Shown here piece by piece: positions 30,567 to 38,370 of a DNA stretch of 43,423 nt (positions are counted from its first letter, which is position 1; each line of letters starts with the position of its first letter). The position numbers and the translations under genes are program-made. The stretch is from an uncultured Selenomonadaceae bacterium (lineage in GTDB: Bacteria > Bacillota > Negativicutes > Selenomonadales > Selenomonadaceae): the NCBI GenBank assembly GCA_905234175.1, contig CAJOGX010000017.1, positions 1 through 43,423 of the forward strand, written 5' to 3'. The notes under the pieces were generated by a model. The model was given only the letters and a program-made list of their open reading frames with translations, was not told where the DNA came from and searched no databases.

Positions 30567-32252
30567 ATGGATACAAAAGCGACTCCGTATATCGGAGAAA
30601 ACTCTCCACTTAACAGAATCACGACGTACTTCAACGCGTTGCAAAGTTCGGCTGAAGAATATCTTTTTGTTATAGATTTGGAAACCGAAATGGCTTTGCT
30701 GTCGGATAATTTCATCAGGGATTTCAATTTTTCCTCGAACGTAGTTGACGATTTCGACAATCTGGTTGAACCGTTTATCCACTACGAAGACCGCGAAATT
30801 TTTGAAGACGCGCTGAACTCGATTCGCTCGGCGAACGCGGCTGAAACGATTGAATGCGAATTTCGGCTGCTGAACAAAGACGGCGAGCACGGCTGGGTGC
30901 GGCTGAGCATGGCGGTCGGAATGGGCGAAACTGAGCGGCCGGAATTTTTGTCGGGCGTTATCGCGCGGCTGGACATTCCCGTTAAGGCGGACAACATCAC
31001 GGGGCTTTTAAAGCGCAATGTTTTTTATTCCGCACTGCAACAGGAACTGGAATCCGACCCGCGCGCGCGCGGCGCCGTTGTTGTGATTGGGCTTGATAAT
31101 TTCCACGTCATCACTGAAACTTACGGGCACAGATTCGGCGACACGGCGCTCAGGCAAATCGCGCAGAACATTACCAACGTCCTGCCGCCCGACATCAAGC
31201 TCTACAAACTCGACGGCTACATGTTCGGAATGTTCATGCCCTACGCAATGCCGGAGGAAGTTGAAATTATTTTCTCAAGCGTTCAGCTTTGTATGCGCGA
31301 AATTCGCAACGTTGACGACACGATTTATTGTACGGCGTCCGCCGGCGCGACTTTTTATCCCGACGACGCGAAGGACGTTATAACTTTGACGCGGTACGCT
31401 GAAGTTGCGCTGGAGCTTGCACGCAAGAGAGGCCGCGACCAGATTTGCTTTTTCGAGAAGGAAGAGTACGACCGCTGGCGCTACGATATTGGAATGCAGA
31501 ATCTCATGCAAAATTCCATTGCGCGCGGCTGCGAAGATTTCTTCCTGTGCTTTCAGCCGCAGGTTGACGCGAGGGACGGCAGTCTGATTGGCGCGGAAGC
31601 TCTCCTGCGCTGGTACGACCAGGACGGCAGTATCGTTGCGCCGATGCAGTTTATCCCAATGCTCGAAAAGTCGCGAATGATTATTCCCGTCGGGCACTGG
31701 ATTATTGAAAACGCGATTATCACGGCGAAAAAATTTCAGGAGTTCATGCCAAATTTCCAAATGAGCGTGAACATTTCGCTTTACCAGCTGGAAGAGAGAA
31801 TGTTTTATCCATTCGTCGAAGATTGCGTAAGGCGCCACGCGATTGACCCGACTACGCTGACTTTCGAGCTCACGGAAAGCCACAGCGTTTACGATTGGGA
31901 TTTCGTCAACAAGCAGTTCGGCGAGTTCCACGACCTCGGAATTAAAATCGCAATGGACGATTTCGGCACCGGATATTCCACGATTGGCTTTCTGAAAAAT
32001 TTCAACTGCGATTTAATCAAGATTGACCGCATGTTCGTCGAAAATATTCTCAAGAGCGAATACGACCGCAAGCTGATTAAGCATATGATTATGCTTTGTC
32101 ACGCTGTCGGAATGGAAGTCTGCGTCGAGGGGATTGAGCAGGAAGGTGAATATCTGTACCTGCGCGACGAATGCGGCGCCGACCAGATTCAGGGATTTTT
32201 CTTCGGCTATCCAGAAACTGAAGATGTTTTTATGGAGCGGTTCAAAAAGTAG
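30567..32252 (+). CDS. PAS-GGDEF(degenerate)-EAL cyclic-di-GMP phosphodiesterase
   Basis: This 561-residue protein starts at ATG 30567 behind AAAGGAAG. Residues ~15-130 resemble a PAS sensor (VIDLETEMALLSDNFI, then GEHGWVRLSMAVG). Residues ~145-300 are a GGDEF fold whose signature is LDGYMFG instead of GGDEF, so cyclase activity is unlikely. Residues ~310-558 are an EAL domain with all key motifs: EALLRW, SVNIS, ELTES, DDFGTGYS, LIKIDR, CVEGIE and QGFFFGYP. It is therefore predicted to degrade c-di-GMP, with the GGDEF-like part perhaps binding GTP as a regulator. No membrane segment is seen. Confidence 0.9.
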   Translation: MDTKATPYIGENSPLNRITTYFNALQSSAEEYLFVIDLETEMALLSDNFIRDFNFSSNVVDDFDNLVEPFIHYEDREIFEDALNSIRSANAAETIECEFRLLNKDGEHGWVRLSMAVGMGETERPEFLSGVIARLDIPVKADNITGLLKRNVFYSALQQELESDPRARGAVVVIGLDNFHVITETYGHRFGDTALRQIAQNITNVLPPDIKLYKLDGYMFGMFMPYAMPEEVEIIFSSVQLCMREIRNVDDTIYCTASAGATFYPDDAKDVITLTRYAEVALELARKRGRDQICFFEKEEYDRWRYDIGMQNLMQNSIARGCEDFFLCFQPQVDARDGSLIGAEALLRWYDQDGSIVAPMQFIPMLEKSRMIIPVGHWIIENAIITAKKFQEFMPNFQMSVNISLYQLEERMFYPFVEDCVRRHAIDPTTLTFELTESHSVYDWDFVNKQFGEFHDLGIKIAMDDFGTGYSTIGFLKNFNCDLIKIDRMFVENILKSEYDRKLIKHMIMLCHAVGMEVCVEGIEQEGEYLYLRDECGADQIQGFFFGYPETEDVFMERFKK

Positions 32253-32281
32253 TTGACAAATTTTTTCCGGCGTGTTAATAT
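32253..32281 (+). promoter_or_regulatory. Promoter for tRNA-Gln(CUG)
   Basis: TTGACA (32253-32258), a 17-bp spacer and TAATAT (32276-32281), 18 bases before the tRNA. It begins right after the EAL gene's stop. Confidence 0.8.
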
Positions 32282-32298
32282 TACTGGCGTTGAAACAA

Positions 32299-32374
32299 AG
32301 GGGTATCGCCAAGTTGGTAAGGCACCAGACTCTGAATCTGGCATTCGTTGGTTCGAGTCCAGCTACCCCTGCCA
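32299..32374 (+). tRNA. tRNA-Gln (anticodon CUG)
   Basis: The acceptor stem AGGGGTA/TACCCCT pairs fully. The anticodon stem CCAGA/TCTGG encloses loop CTCTGAA, the T-loop is GTTCGAGTC, and CCA is encoded at 32372-32374. It reads CAG codons. Stand-alone tRNA with its own promoter and terminator. Confidence 0.95.
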
Positions 32375-32410
32375 CTTTGAAATTATTTTTACAGATATAG
32401 ATTCGCAGAA

Positions 32411-32442
32411 TGCCGACAGTCGAAAGATTGTTGGCAATTTTT
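32411..32442 (+). terminator. Terminator after tRNA-Gln, in front of pilT
   Basis: An 8-bp stem TGCCGACA/TGTTGGCA (one G-T) is followed by ATTTTTG. It ends only 6 bases before the AAGGAG site of pilT, so pilT expression depends on read-through or on an unseen promoter. Confidence 0.75.
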
Positions 32443-32461
32443 GCGTTAAGGAGACTTGCAT

Positions 32462-33436
32462 TTGAAACTTAACGAAATTTTGGTGGAGGCGGTAGAGCGC
32501 GGCGCGTCAGATATTCACCTGACGACGGGGCAGCAAATATTTCTACGCGTGGCTGGCGAATTTTCAAAAATCAGCGCGCCGCTCAGCTCACTAGAAGTGG
32601 AAAAAATTCTGGCGGAGTTGGTACCGCCGCGCCTCGTCGACGAACTCAATTCAAAGCTGGCGGTGGATTTCTCGCACGTCGATGAAAATCTTTCGCGCAG
32701 GTTCCGCGTCAACGTCTACTTCCAGCGCAAAGTTCCCGCCGTCGCCATAAGGCTTATTGCTGAAAAAATTCCGTCGCTCGAAGAAATTGGCGCACCGAAA
32801 GTCCTCAGAAATTTTCTCACGGCGCTGCAGGGATTAATTTTAGTAACGGGACGCACCGGCTCCGGCAAGTCTACGACAATCGCGGCGTTCCTCAACGAAC
32901 TGTGTAAAGTTCGCCCGTGCCACCTGCTGACGCTCGAAGATCCAATCGAATTTGAGTACGAGGCAAAAAAATCTTTCGTCAGCCAGCGCGAACTCGGACA
33001 GGATTTTTTGAACTTCGCGGACGCGGTACGGACAGCCCTGCGCGAAATGCCGGACGTCCTGCTAATCGGCGAAATTCGCGACGCGGAAACAATGCACGCG
33101 GCACTTGAAGCGTCGGCGGCGGGCGTTTTAGTTTTGGCGACGCTCCACACAAAATCTGCGGCGGAAACGGCAATGCGCGTCGAAACGATGTTCCCGCTGG
33201 TTCAGCGCGACGCGATTCGGGATTTGTTCGCGGACGAGTTCACGGCGATAATTTCTCAGCAGCTGGTAAAAGTCGGCGGCGTACGAAAATGCGCGGCGGA
33301 AGTTCTGGTTGCAAATCCGGCGGCGCGCTCGCTGATTCGGCAGGGAAAATACGTACAGCTTCCAACGGTGATTATGAGCAACGCGGCGCTCGGAATGCAG
33401 ACAATGGACGCGGCGCTAAAGAGGCTGGGGCTATGA
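32462..33436 (+). CDS. pilT: PilT-family type IV pilus retraction ATPase
   Basis: This 324-residue hexameric ATPase is predicted to power pilus retraction. TTG 32462 is chosen because AAGGAG lies 8 bases upstream; TTG 32456 is too close. The N-terminal RGASDIHLTTG and FRVNVYFQR segments match PilT. The core shows Walker A GRTGSGKSTT, the Asp box TLEDPIEF, the Walker B region LREMPDVLLIGEIRDAETM and the His box LATLHTKSAAET. It overlaps pilC by four bases. The major pilin and other assembly genes are not in the window, so the pair may serve pili encoded elsewhere or DNA uptake together with ComEC. Confidence 0.9.
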   Translation: MKLNEILVEAVERGASDIHLTTGQQIFLRVAGEFSKISAPLSSLEVEKILAELVPPRLVDELNSKLAVDFSHVDENLSRRFRVNVYFQRKVPAVAIRLIAEKIPSLEEIGAPKVLRNFLTALQGLILVTGRTGSGKSTTIAAFLNELCKVRPCHLLTLEDPIEFEYEAKKSFVSQRELGQDFLNFADAVRTALREMPDVLLIGEIRDAETMHAALEASAAGVLVLATLHTKSAAETAMRVETMFPLVQRDAIRDLFADEFTAIISQQLVKVGGVRKCAAEVLVANPAARSLIRQGKYVQLPTVIMSNAALGMQTMDAALKRLGL

Positions 33437-34635
33437 CGAAATTCAGGTACAGGGGCTACGACGAAAATTCTGTCGCGCAGGATGGGACTTTGGAGGCGGA
33501 AAATTACGCGGAGGCGTTCGCGGTTTTGCAGTATCAGGGCGTGAAGGTCGTGAGTCTTGCGCCGGAGCGCGTAAGTCTGGTAAAATTATTCGAGGAATAT
33601 CGAATGCGCTGGGAACTGGGCGAGCGCTGGGTTTCGGTATTTTTCCGCGAACTGAGCGTAATGCTGGGCGTGATGACTTTGCACGAATCGCTTTTGACCT
33701 TGACGCGGGCGGCGGAAGGGCACATTTCGGAAAAAATTTTAAAGGAAGTCGTGGCAATCGTAGAGACTGGCGAACCTTTCAGCGCGGCGCTGCGGCGGCA
33801 CGAAATAATTTTCGGCAGTGAGGCGATACAGTCGGTGGAAGTCGGCGAAGCGAGCGGGCGAGTACAGGAAGTCACGGCGCGGCTGGCTGGACAGCTTGAG
33901 CGGAACTACGCGACGAGCCGGAAAGTTCGCGGGGCGATGTACTATCCGCTGGTCGTGCTAATCGCGGCGCTCGTGGCGGCGGTCGTCATGATAAACGTGA
34001 CGCTGCCGGTCTTCGAGTCGTTCTATTCGGAGCAGGGCGGCGACCTGCCGCTAATTACGCTGATTCTGCTGCACGGCGGGCGGTTTTTATCGGCGCATTT
34101 ATTTTTAATTTCGGCGCTGATTCTGGCGATTATAATTTTAGCGGCGGTTGTATATCGGGAATCTGAGCCGGTGCGATTTTTCTGCGACAGATTAAAATTA
34201 CGCGTGAAAGTCCTGCGCGAAATTGAGCTGCGGAATTTATTCAGTCGGCTGGGATTTTTGCTGGAAAGCGGCGTGACGCTGGACGATGCGTTGAAACTTA
34301 GCGCGGCGTCGAGCGGAAATTTACAAATGGGAAAGCTGCTGGCGAAAATTCAGGCGTCGATAGAGGCGGGCGAAAAGTTTGGCGCGACGCTCAAGCGCGT
34401 GCTGAAAGATTTGTCGCCGCTGTACCTGGGGCTGATTGTCACGGGCGAATCGAGCGGTAATATCGTGGAAATGCTGCGGCAGTGCGAGGCGATGGCGGAT
34501 TTTGAAATTGAAGAAACGCTGAGGGCGCTTCCGGCGAAGGCTGAAGTTTACGGGACGCTGGCGGCGGGCGCAATCGTCGGCGCGCTGGTTTTCTCGATAG
34601 TCCTGCCGATTTTGAACATGACGAATTTATTTTGA
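33433..34635 (+). CDS. pilC: Type IV pilus inner-membrane platform protein PilC (T2SF family)
   Basis: This 400-residue membrane protein starts at ATG 33433, inside the pilT stop; the upstream open frame is a shadow. After a short soluble N-terminus (FRYRGYDENSVAQDGTLEAE) come two T2SF domains. The first has FFRELSVMLGVMTLHESLL and MYYPLVVLIAAL; the second has LFSRLGFLLESGVTLDDALKL and LSPLYLGLIVTGESSGNIVEML. Three main hydrophobic segments are seen near 175-200, 220-245 and 370-400. It would connect the ATPase to the pilus base. Confidence 0.9.
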   Translation: MTKFRYRGYDENSVAQDGTLEAENYAEAFAVLQYQGVKVVSLAPERVSLVKLFEEYRMRWELGERWVSVFFRELSVMLGVMTLHESLLTLTRAAEGHISEKILKEVVAIVETGEPFSAALRRHEIIFGSEAIQSVEVGEASGRVQEVTARLAGQLERNYATSRKVRGAMYYPLVVLIAALVAAVVMINVTLPVFESFYSEQGGDLPLITLILLHGGRFLSAHLFLISALILAIIILAAVVYRESEPVRFFCDRLKLRVKVLREIELRNLFSRLGFLLESGVTLDDALKLSAASSGNLQMGKLLAKIQASIEAGEKFGATLKRVLKDLSPLYLGLIVTGESSGNIVEMLRQCEAMADFEIEETLRALPAKAEVYGTLAAGAIVGALVFSIVLPILNMTNLF

Positions 34636-34650
34636 CGGAGGCTGGGGAAA

Positions 34651-35487
34651 ATGAAATTCAAATCTATCGCGAAAATTTTTCTGGCAACGGTGACGGTTTC
34701 GCTGTTAGCGCTGGGCTGTGGCAGCGACGATTCGCAGTCACAATCGCCGGTAAAAAAAGTCGGTATGCTGACGCTGTTGAATGCGGACGAAAGTACGGTC
34801 GACAAAATTTTCATATCGCCGGCGCAGAAAACGACATACTACAACAATCTGACTTCAATGGAAATGGGTCTGACTTCGGGGCAGGTTGACGAAGTTCGTA
34901 CGTATCAGAGCGTGGCGAATTACATTGCGGGGAAAATTTCTGGGGTCGGCGTGAGAAATTCACAGCAGGGCGCGGATATTCTCGATTCGTTCTGCCTGGC
35001 GGTCAAGGAAAATAATCTTGAGCTGCTGGGCAAGATAAACGCGGCGATTGAGGCCATGCAGAAGGACGGCACGCTGGAAAAACTTACGCAGGAATACATA
35101 ACGAACCTGAAGCCTGGCGAGGAACCGCCGTCGGTTGACGTTGAGGACGTTCCAAGCAAGCAGACGATAAAAGTTGCGGTGACGGGCGATTTGCCGCCGC
35201 TGGATTTGATTCGCGCGGACGGAACTCCGGCGGGTTTTAACACGGCGGTAATGGAGGAAATTGGCAGGCGGCTCGATGTAAACGTGGAGTTCGTGGTAAT
35301 CGAAAGTGGAGCGCGCGCGGCGGCTTTATCGAGCGGGCAGGTCGATATAATTTTCTGGGCGATTCAACCAGCGAAAGGAAGTCCGCTGCCGCAGGACGCT
35401 GACAAACCGGCGGGAATAGCTTTATCGGAGGCGTACTATAAAGATTTGCCGGTAGATTTGTACAGCACTTTCTCGGCAATGCAATGA
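34651..35487 (+). CDS. Lipoprotein with two partial solute-binding (SBP_bac_3-like) lobes
   Basis: This 278-residue exported protein starts at ATG 34651 behind GGAGG. The N-terminal signal ends in LLALGC, a near-consensus lipobox. Residues ~35-160 look like the C-terminal half of an amino-acid-type binding protein (VDEVRTYQSVANYIAG, EAMQKDGTLEKLTQEYI). Residues ~170-278 look like the start of another (KVAVTGDLPPLDLIRADGTPAGFNTAVMEEIGRRL), ending after SGQVDIIFWA and YYKDLPVDLYS. Such an order suggests a truncated or rearranged tandem protein. It overlaps ftsE by four bases. No permease partner is nearby, so it may be a sensor or envelope protein rather than a transporter part. Confidence 0.7.
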   Translation: MKFKSIAKIFLATVTVSLLALGCGSDDSQSQSPVKKVGMLTLLNADESTVDKIFISPAQKTTYYNNLTSMEMGLTSGQVDEVRTYQSVANYIAGKISGVGVRNSQQGADILDSFCLAVKENNLELLGKINAAIEAMQKDGTLEKLTQEYITNLKPGEEPPSVDVEDVPSKQTIKVAVTGDLPPLDLIRADGTPAGFNTAVMEEIGRRLDVNVEFVVIESGARAAALSSGQVDIIFWAIQPAKGSPLPQDADKPAGIALSEAYYKDLPVDLYSTFSAMQ

Positions 35488-36170
35488 TTCATTTAAAAAA
35501 CGTAACGAAAATTTACAAACAGAACGGCGTAGTTGCGCTGGACGACGTGACGCTGGACGTGGAGCCTGGCGAATTTGTATTTATCGTGGGGACTTCGGGC
35601 TCAGGGAAATCGACGCTGATGAAACTTTTAATGCACGAGGAAACGGCGACGGCTGGCGAAATTTTTGTAGACGGGCGTGACGTGATACGGCTTTCGCGAA
35701 AGGAAGTGCCGTACCTTCGGCGGAGTCTCGGCGTAATTTTTCAGGATTATCGGCTGTTGGAGGATAAAACGGTTTACGAAAACGTAGCGTTCGCAATGCA
35801 GGTAATCGAGGCGCCGCAGAAAATCATGCAGCGGAGCGTAAACGCCGTGCTTGAAATCGTGGGGCTGCGCGATAAATCCAAAAGTTTTCCGGCGCAGCTT
35901 TCGGGCGGCGAACAGCAAAGAGTTGCGATAGCGCGGGCGATTGTCAACGACCCGAAACTTGTGATAGCGGACGAGCCGACGGGAAATCTTGACCCTGCCA
36001 CGAGCTGGGACATTATCGATATTTTTCAGCGGATAAACGCGGCGGGCACGACGATTGTCATGGCGACTCACGACCGAGATATTGTCAACCGGCTCAAAAA
36101 ACGCGTCGTTGAAATCGAAGGCGGGAAAATTATTCGCGACCAGATTCGCGGGCGCTACAGCGGCAGGTAG
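35484..36170 (+). CDS. ftsE: Cell division ATP-binding protein FtsE
   Basis: This 228-residue ABC ATPase shows Walker [15 protein letters not shown], a Q-loop at FQDYRLL, the signature [14 protein letters not shown], Walker [14 protein letters not shown] and the H-loop [16 protein letters not shown] and [11 protein letters not shown] fit FtsE. It pairs with FtsX, encoded 13 bases downstream, to control septal peptidoglycan hydrolases at the inner membrane. It starts inside the stop of the lipoprotein gene. Confidence 0.94.
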   Translation: MIHLKNVTKIYKQNGVVALDDVTLDVEPGEFVFIVGTSGSGKSTLMKLLMHEETATAGEIFVDGRDVIRLSRKEVPYLRRSLGVIFQDYRLLEDKTVYENVAFAMQVIEAPQKIMQRSVNAVLEIVGLRDKSKSFPAQLSGGEQQRVAIARAIVNDPKLVIADEPTGNLDPATSWDIIDIFQRINAAGTTIVMATHDRDIVNRLKKRVVEIEGGKIIRDQIRGRYSGR

Positions 36171-36183
36171 GGAGGCGGCACGG

Positions 36184-37071
36184 GTGAAACTTCAGACGGC
36201 GGAATATTATTTTCGGGAAGTTTGCGTGTCGATGGTGCGCAAGCGCTGGATGACTTTCGCGTCAATCGGAACGGTTGCGGTATCGCTTTTCGTGCTGGGC
36301 GTATTTTTAATTCTGGTGCTGAACATGTCACGGCTGGCGGCGTCGCTGGAAAGTCGGGTGCAGGTTGCAGTTTACCTTGACGACGCATTGACGCCAGAAA
36401 ATCGCGCGGAAGTTGAGCGAATGGCGCGGGCGATGAAAAACGTGACGGCGGTGGAGTACGTGCCGAAGGAGCGGGCGCTGGAAATTTTACAGGCGCGGCT
36501 CGGCGAACAGCGGAAAATTTTGGACGCGCTGGGCGAAACCAATCCGCTGCCGAATTATTTTCTGGTGACGGTAAATTCTGCGCAGGAAGTGCGGAAAACT
36601 GCGACGGCGCTTGCGGATTTGTACGGCGTGGAGGAAGTGAACTACGGGCAGGACGTGGTAGACAACCTGTTCGACCTGACGCGGCTGCTGAGAATTTTCG
36701 GCGTGGCACTGCTGGCGATTCTGGCGCTGGCGACAATTTTCATAATTTCCAACACGATACGGCTGACGGTTTTCGCGAGGCGCAGGGAAATTGCGATAAT
36801 GAAGTACGTGGGCGCAACTGACTGGTTCATACGCTGGCCGTTCATTTTGGAAGGCGTCGCGCTGGGATTAATCGGCGGCGGGATAAGCGCGGTCGTGCTG
36901 CGGAGTTTTTATTCAGCGGTCACGGCGAAAGTTTCGAGCGCGCTGGTATTTTTCCCGCTGGTCGAGCAGTATCCGTTCATGAATTACCTGACGCTGGCGC
37001 TGATTTTTTCGGGCGTGGCGATAGGAATTTTGGGCAGTACAGTTTCGCTGAAAAAGTTTCTGGAGGTTTGA
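36184..37071 (+). CDS. ftsX: Cell division protein FtsX
   Basis: This 295-residue membrane protein starts at GTG 36184, 8 bases after GGAGG; the frame is open further up inside ftsE but without a site. The order is a cytoplasmic N-terminus (REVCVSMVRKRWMTFASI), a first span near 25-48, a ~110-residue periplasmic domain (VQVAVYLDDALTPENRAEV, VEYVPKERALEIL), then three more spans with FIISNTIRLTVFARRREIAIMKYVGAT, the typical FtsX block. The EnvC-like hydrolase it should activate is the next gene. Confidence 0.94.
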   Translation: MKLQTAEYYFREVCVSMVRKRWMTFASIGTVAVSLFVLGVFLILVLNMSRLAASLESRVQVAVYLDDALTPENRAEVERMARAMKNVTAVEYVPKERALEILQARLGEQRKILDALGETNPLPNYFLVTVNSAQEVRKTATALADLYGVEEVNYGQDVVDNLFDLTRLLRIFGVALLAILALATIFIISNTIRLTVFARRREIAIMKYVGATDWFIRWPFILEGVALGLIGGGISAVVLRSFYSAVTAKVSSALVFFPLVEQYPFMNYLTLALIFSGVAIGILGSTVSLKKFLEV

Positions 37072-37074
37072 GCC

Positions 37075-38358
37075 GTGCGGAAAATTTTAACGCTGGCGCT
37101 GGTTTTGGCGGCGGGCACTTTAGCGAGCGCGGCGACTTCGATTCAGGAGCTGGAAAATCGGCAGGCGCAGTACGAGCAGGCGGCGGAAGTCGCGCGGCAG
37201 AAATCGGAATGGATACTCGGAAAAATAAATTCGGTCTCCGACACTAAACGTAAGCTCGACGAAGAAGCCGCCGCCGCCACCGCTGACTACGAACAGAAAA
37301 AATCCGCCCTTGACGAAACTGTTAAGCGCATTGAGCTCAACGAAGTCAAGTTGCTGGAAAATCAGCGCGACTACCAGAAAAAGCACAACAGGTTTGCGCA
37401 GCGCGTTCGGGATATTTATATCAACGGGCGAATTTCGTACCTCGAAGTTATGTTCGGCGCGCAGGATTTTGGCGACTTCATTACGCGCATGGATTTGCTG
37501 AAACGGATTCTCGCGCAGGACTCGGCGCTGATAACCGAAGTTCAGCGGCAGCAGGCGGAAATTGAAGCGCTGGCGGTGCAGCTGGAGGCGGACAGGAAAA
37601 TTCAGGCGGAGCAGGCGCGGTTCGCTGAAAAGGCAAAGGAGTTCCGGCTGAAAAAAGTCGCCGAGCAGCAGGAATTGATTGACCGCATGGAAAACGACAG
37701 GGAAGTTTACAACCGGCGGTATGACGAAATGGCGGCAGCGTCTAAGGAAGTGGCGCGGCTGATTCATGAGAGCAAACTCAAAGCGGCGGCAGAGGCGGCG
37801 GCTCGCGAACAGGCAGCGGCTGAGCGTGCGGCACGGGCTGAGCGCGAAAGAATTGCCCGCGAAAAACGCTTAGCGCAGGAACGCGCCCTTCGTGAGAAAC
37901 AGCGCTTTGAACGTGAGCAGGAACGCGCTGAAAGAAAATCCGGCGGCGACGTTGAAATTTTCGCGCCCGAAGGCACCGGCGAGATGATTTATCCGCTAAC
38001 CGGCGCGGTAACTTCTGAATACGGCTGGCGGACGCACCCGATTTTCGGCGGCTCAAAATTCCACAGCGGGATTGACATTGCCGGCGAGGCTGGCGCTCCA
38101 ATTAAGGCGGCGCGCGGCGGAGTCGTGACGCATTCCGGCTGGATTGACGGCTACGGCAACACCGTCATGATTGACCACGGCGGCGGCCTGGTGACTTTGT
38201 ACGGGCACAATCAGAGCGTGGCCGTCAGCGTCGGGCAGAAAGTTAAGCAGGGGCAGGTTGTCGCCTACTGCGGTTCGACGGGAAATTCTACCGGCCCGCA
38301 CTGCCATTTTGAGGTTAGACTGAACGGCGAGCCCGTCAGCCCCTACGATTATTTGTAA
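37075..38358 (+). CDS. EnvC-like murein hydrolase (coiled coil plus M23 peptidase)
   Basis: This 427-residue exported protein starts at GTG 37075 behind GGAGG. A signal peptide (KILTLALVLAAGTLASA) is followed by a long coiled coil (about 22-300), Glu/Arg/Ala-rich near its end. A LytM/M23 domain (about 305-427) follows. Metal ligands are complete: H-x3-D in FHSGIDIAGEAG and H-x-H in HCHFEVRL. Unlike E. coli EnvC, which is a catalytically dead activator, this protein should cut peptide cross-links itself, like PcsB-type or active M23 partners of FtsEX. It directly follows ftsEX, so the complex is encoded as one block. Confidence 0.9.
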   Translation: MRKILTLALVLAAGTLASAATSIQELENRQAQYEQAAEVARQKSEWILGKINSVSDTKRKLDEEAAAATADYEQKKSALDETVKRIELNEVKLLENQRDYQKKHNRFAQRVRDIYINGRISYLEVMFGAQDFGDFITRMDLLKRILAQDSALITEVQRQQAEIEALAVQLEADRKIQAEQARFAEKAKEFRLKKVAEQQELIDRMENDREVYNRRYDEMAAASKEVARLIHESKLKAAAEAAAREQAAAERAARAERERIAREKRLAQERALREKQRFEREQERAERKSGGDVEIFAPEGTGEMIYPLTGAVTSEYGWRTHPIFGGSKFHSGIDIAGEAGAPIKAARGGVVTHSGWIDGYGNTVMIDHGGGLVTLYGHNQSVAVSVGQKVKQGQVVAYCGSTGNSTGPHCHFEVRLNGEPVSPYDYL

Positions 38359-38370
38359 AGGATTGATTTA

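Noticed and set aside
32013-32375. Minus-strand open frame beginning MAGVAGLEPTNARF
   Set aside because: It is the well-known spurious frame read across a tRNA (here tRNA-Gln) and lies over the EAL gene in antisense.
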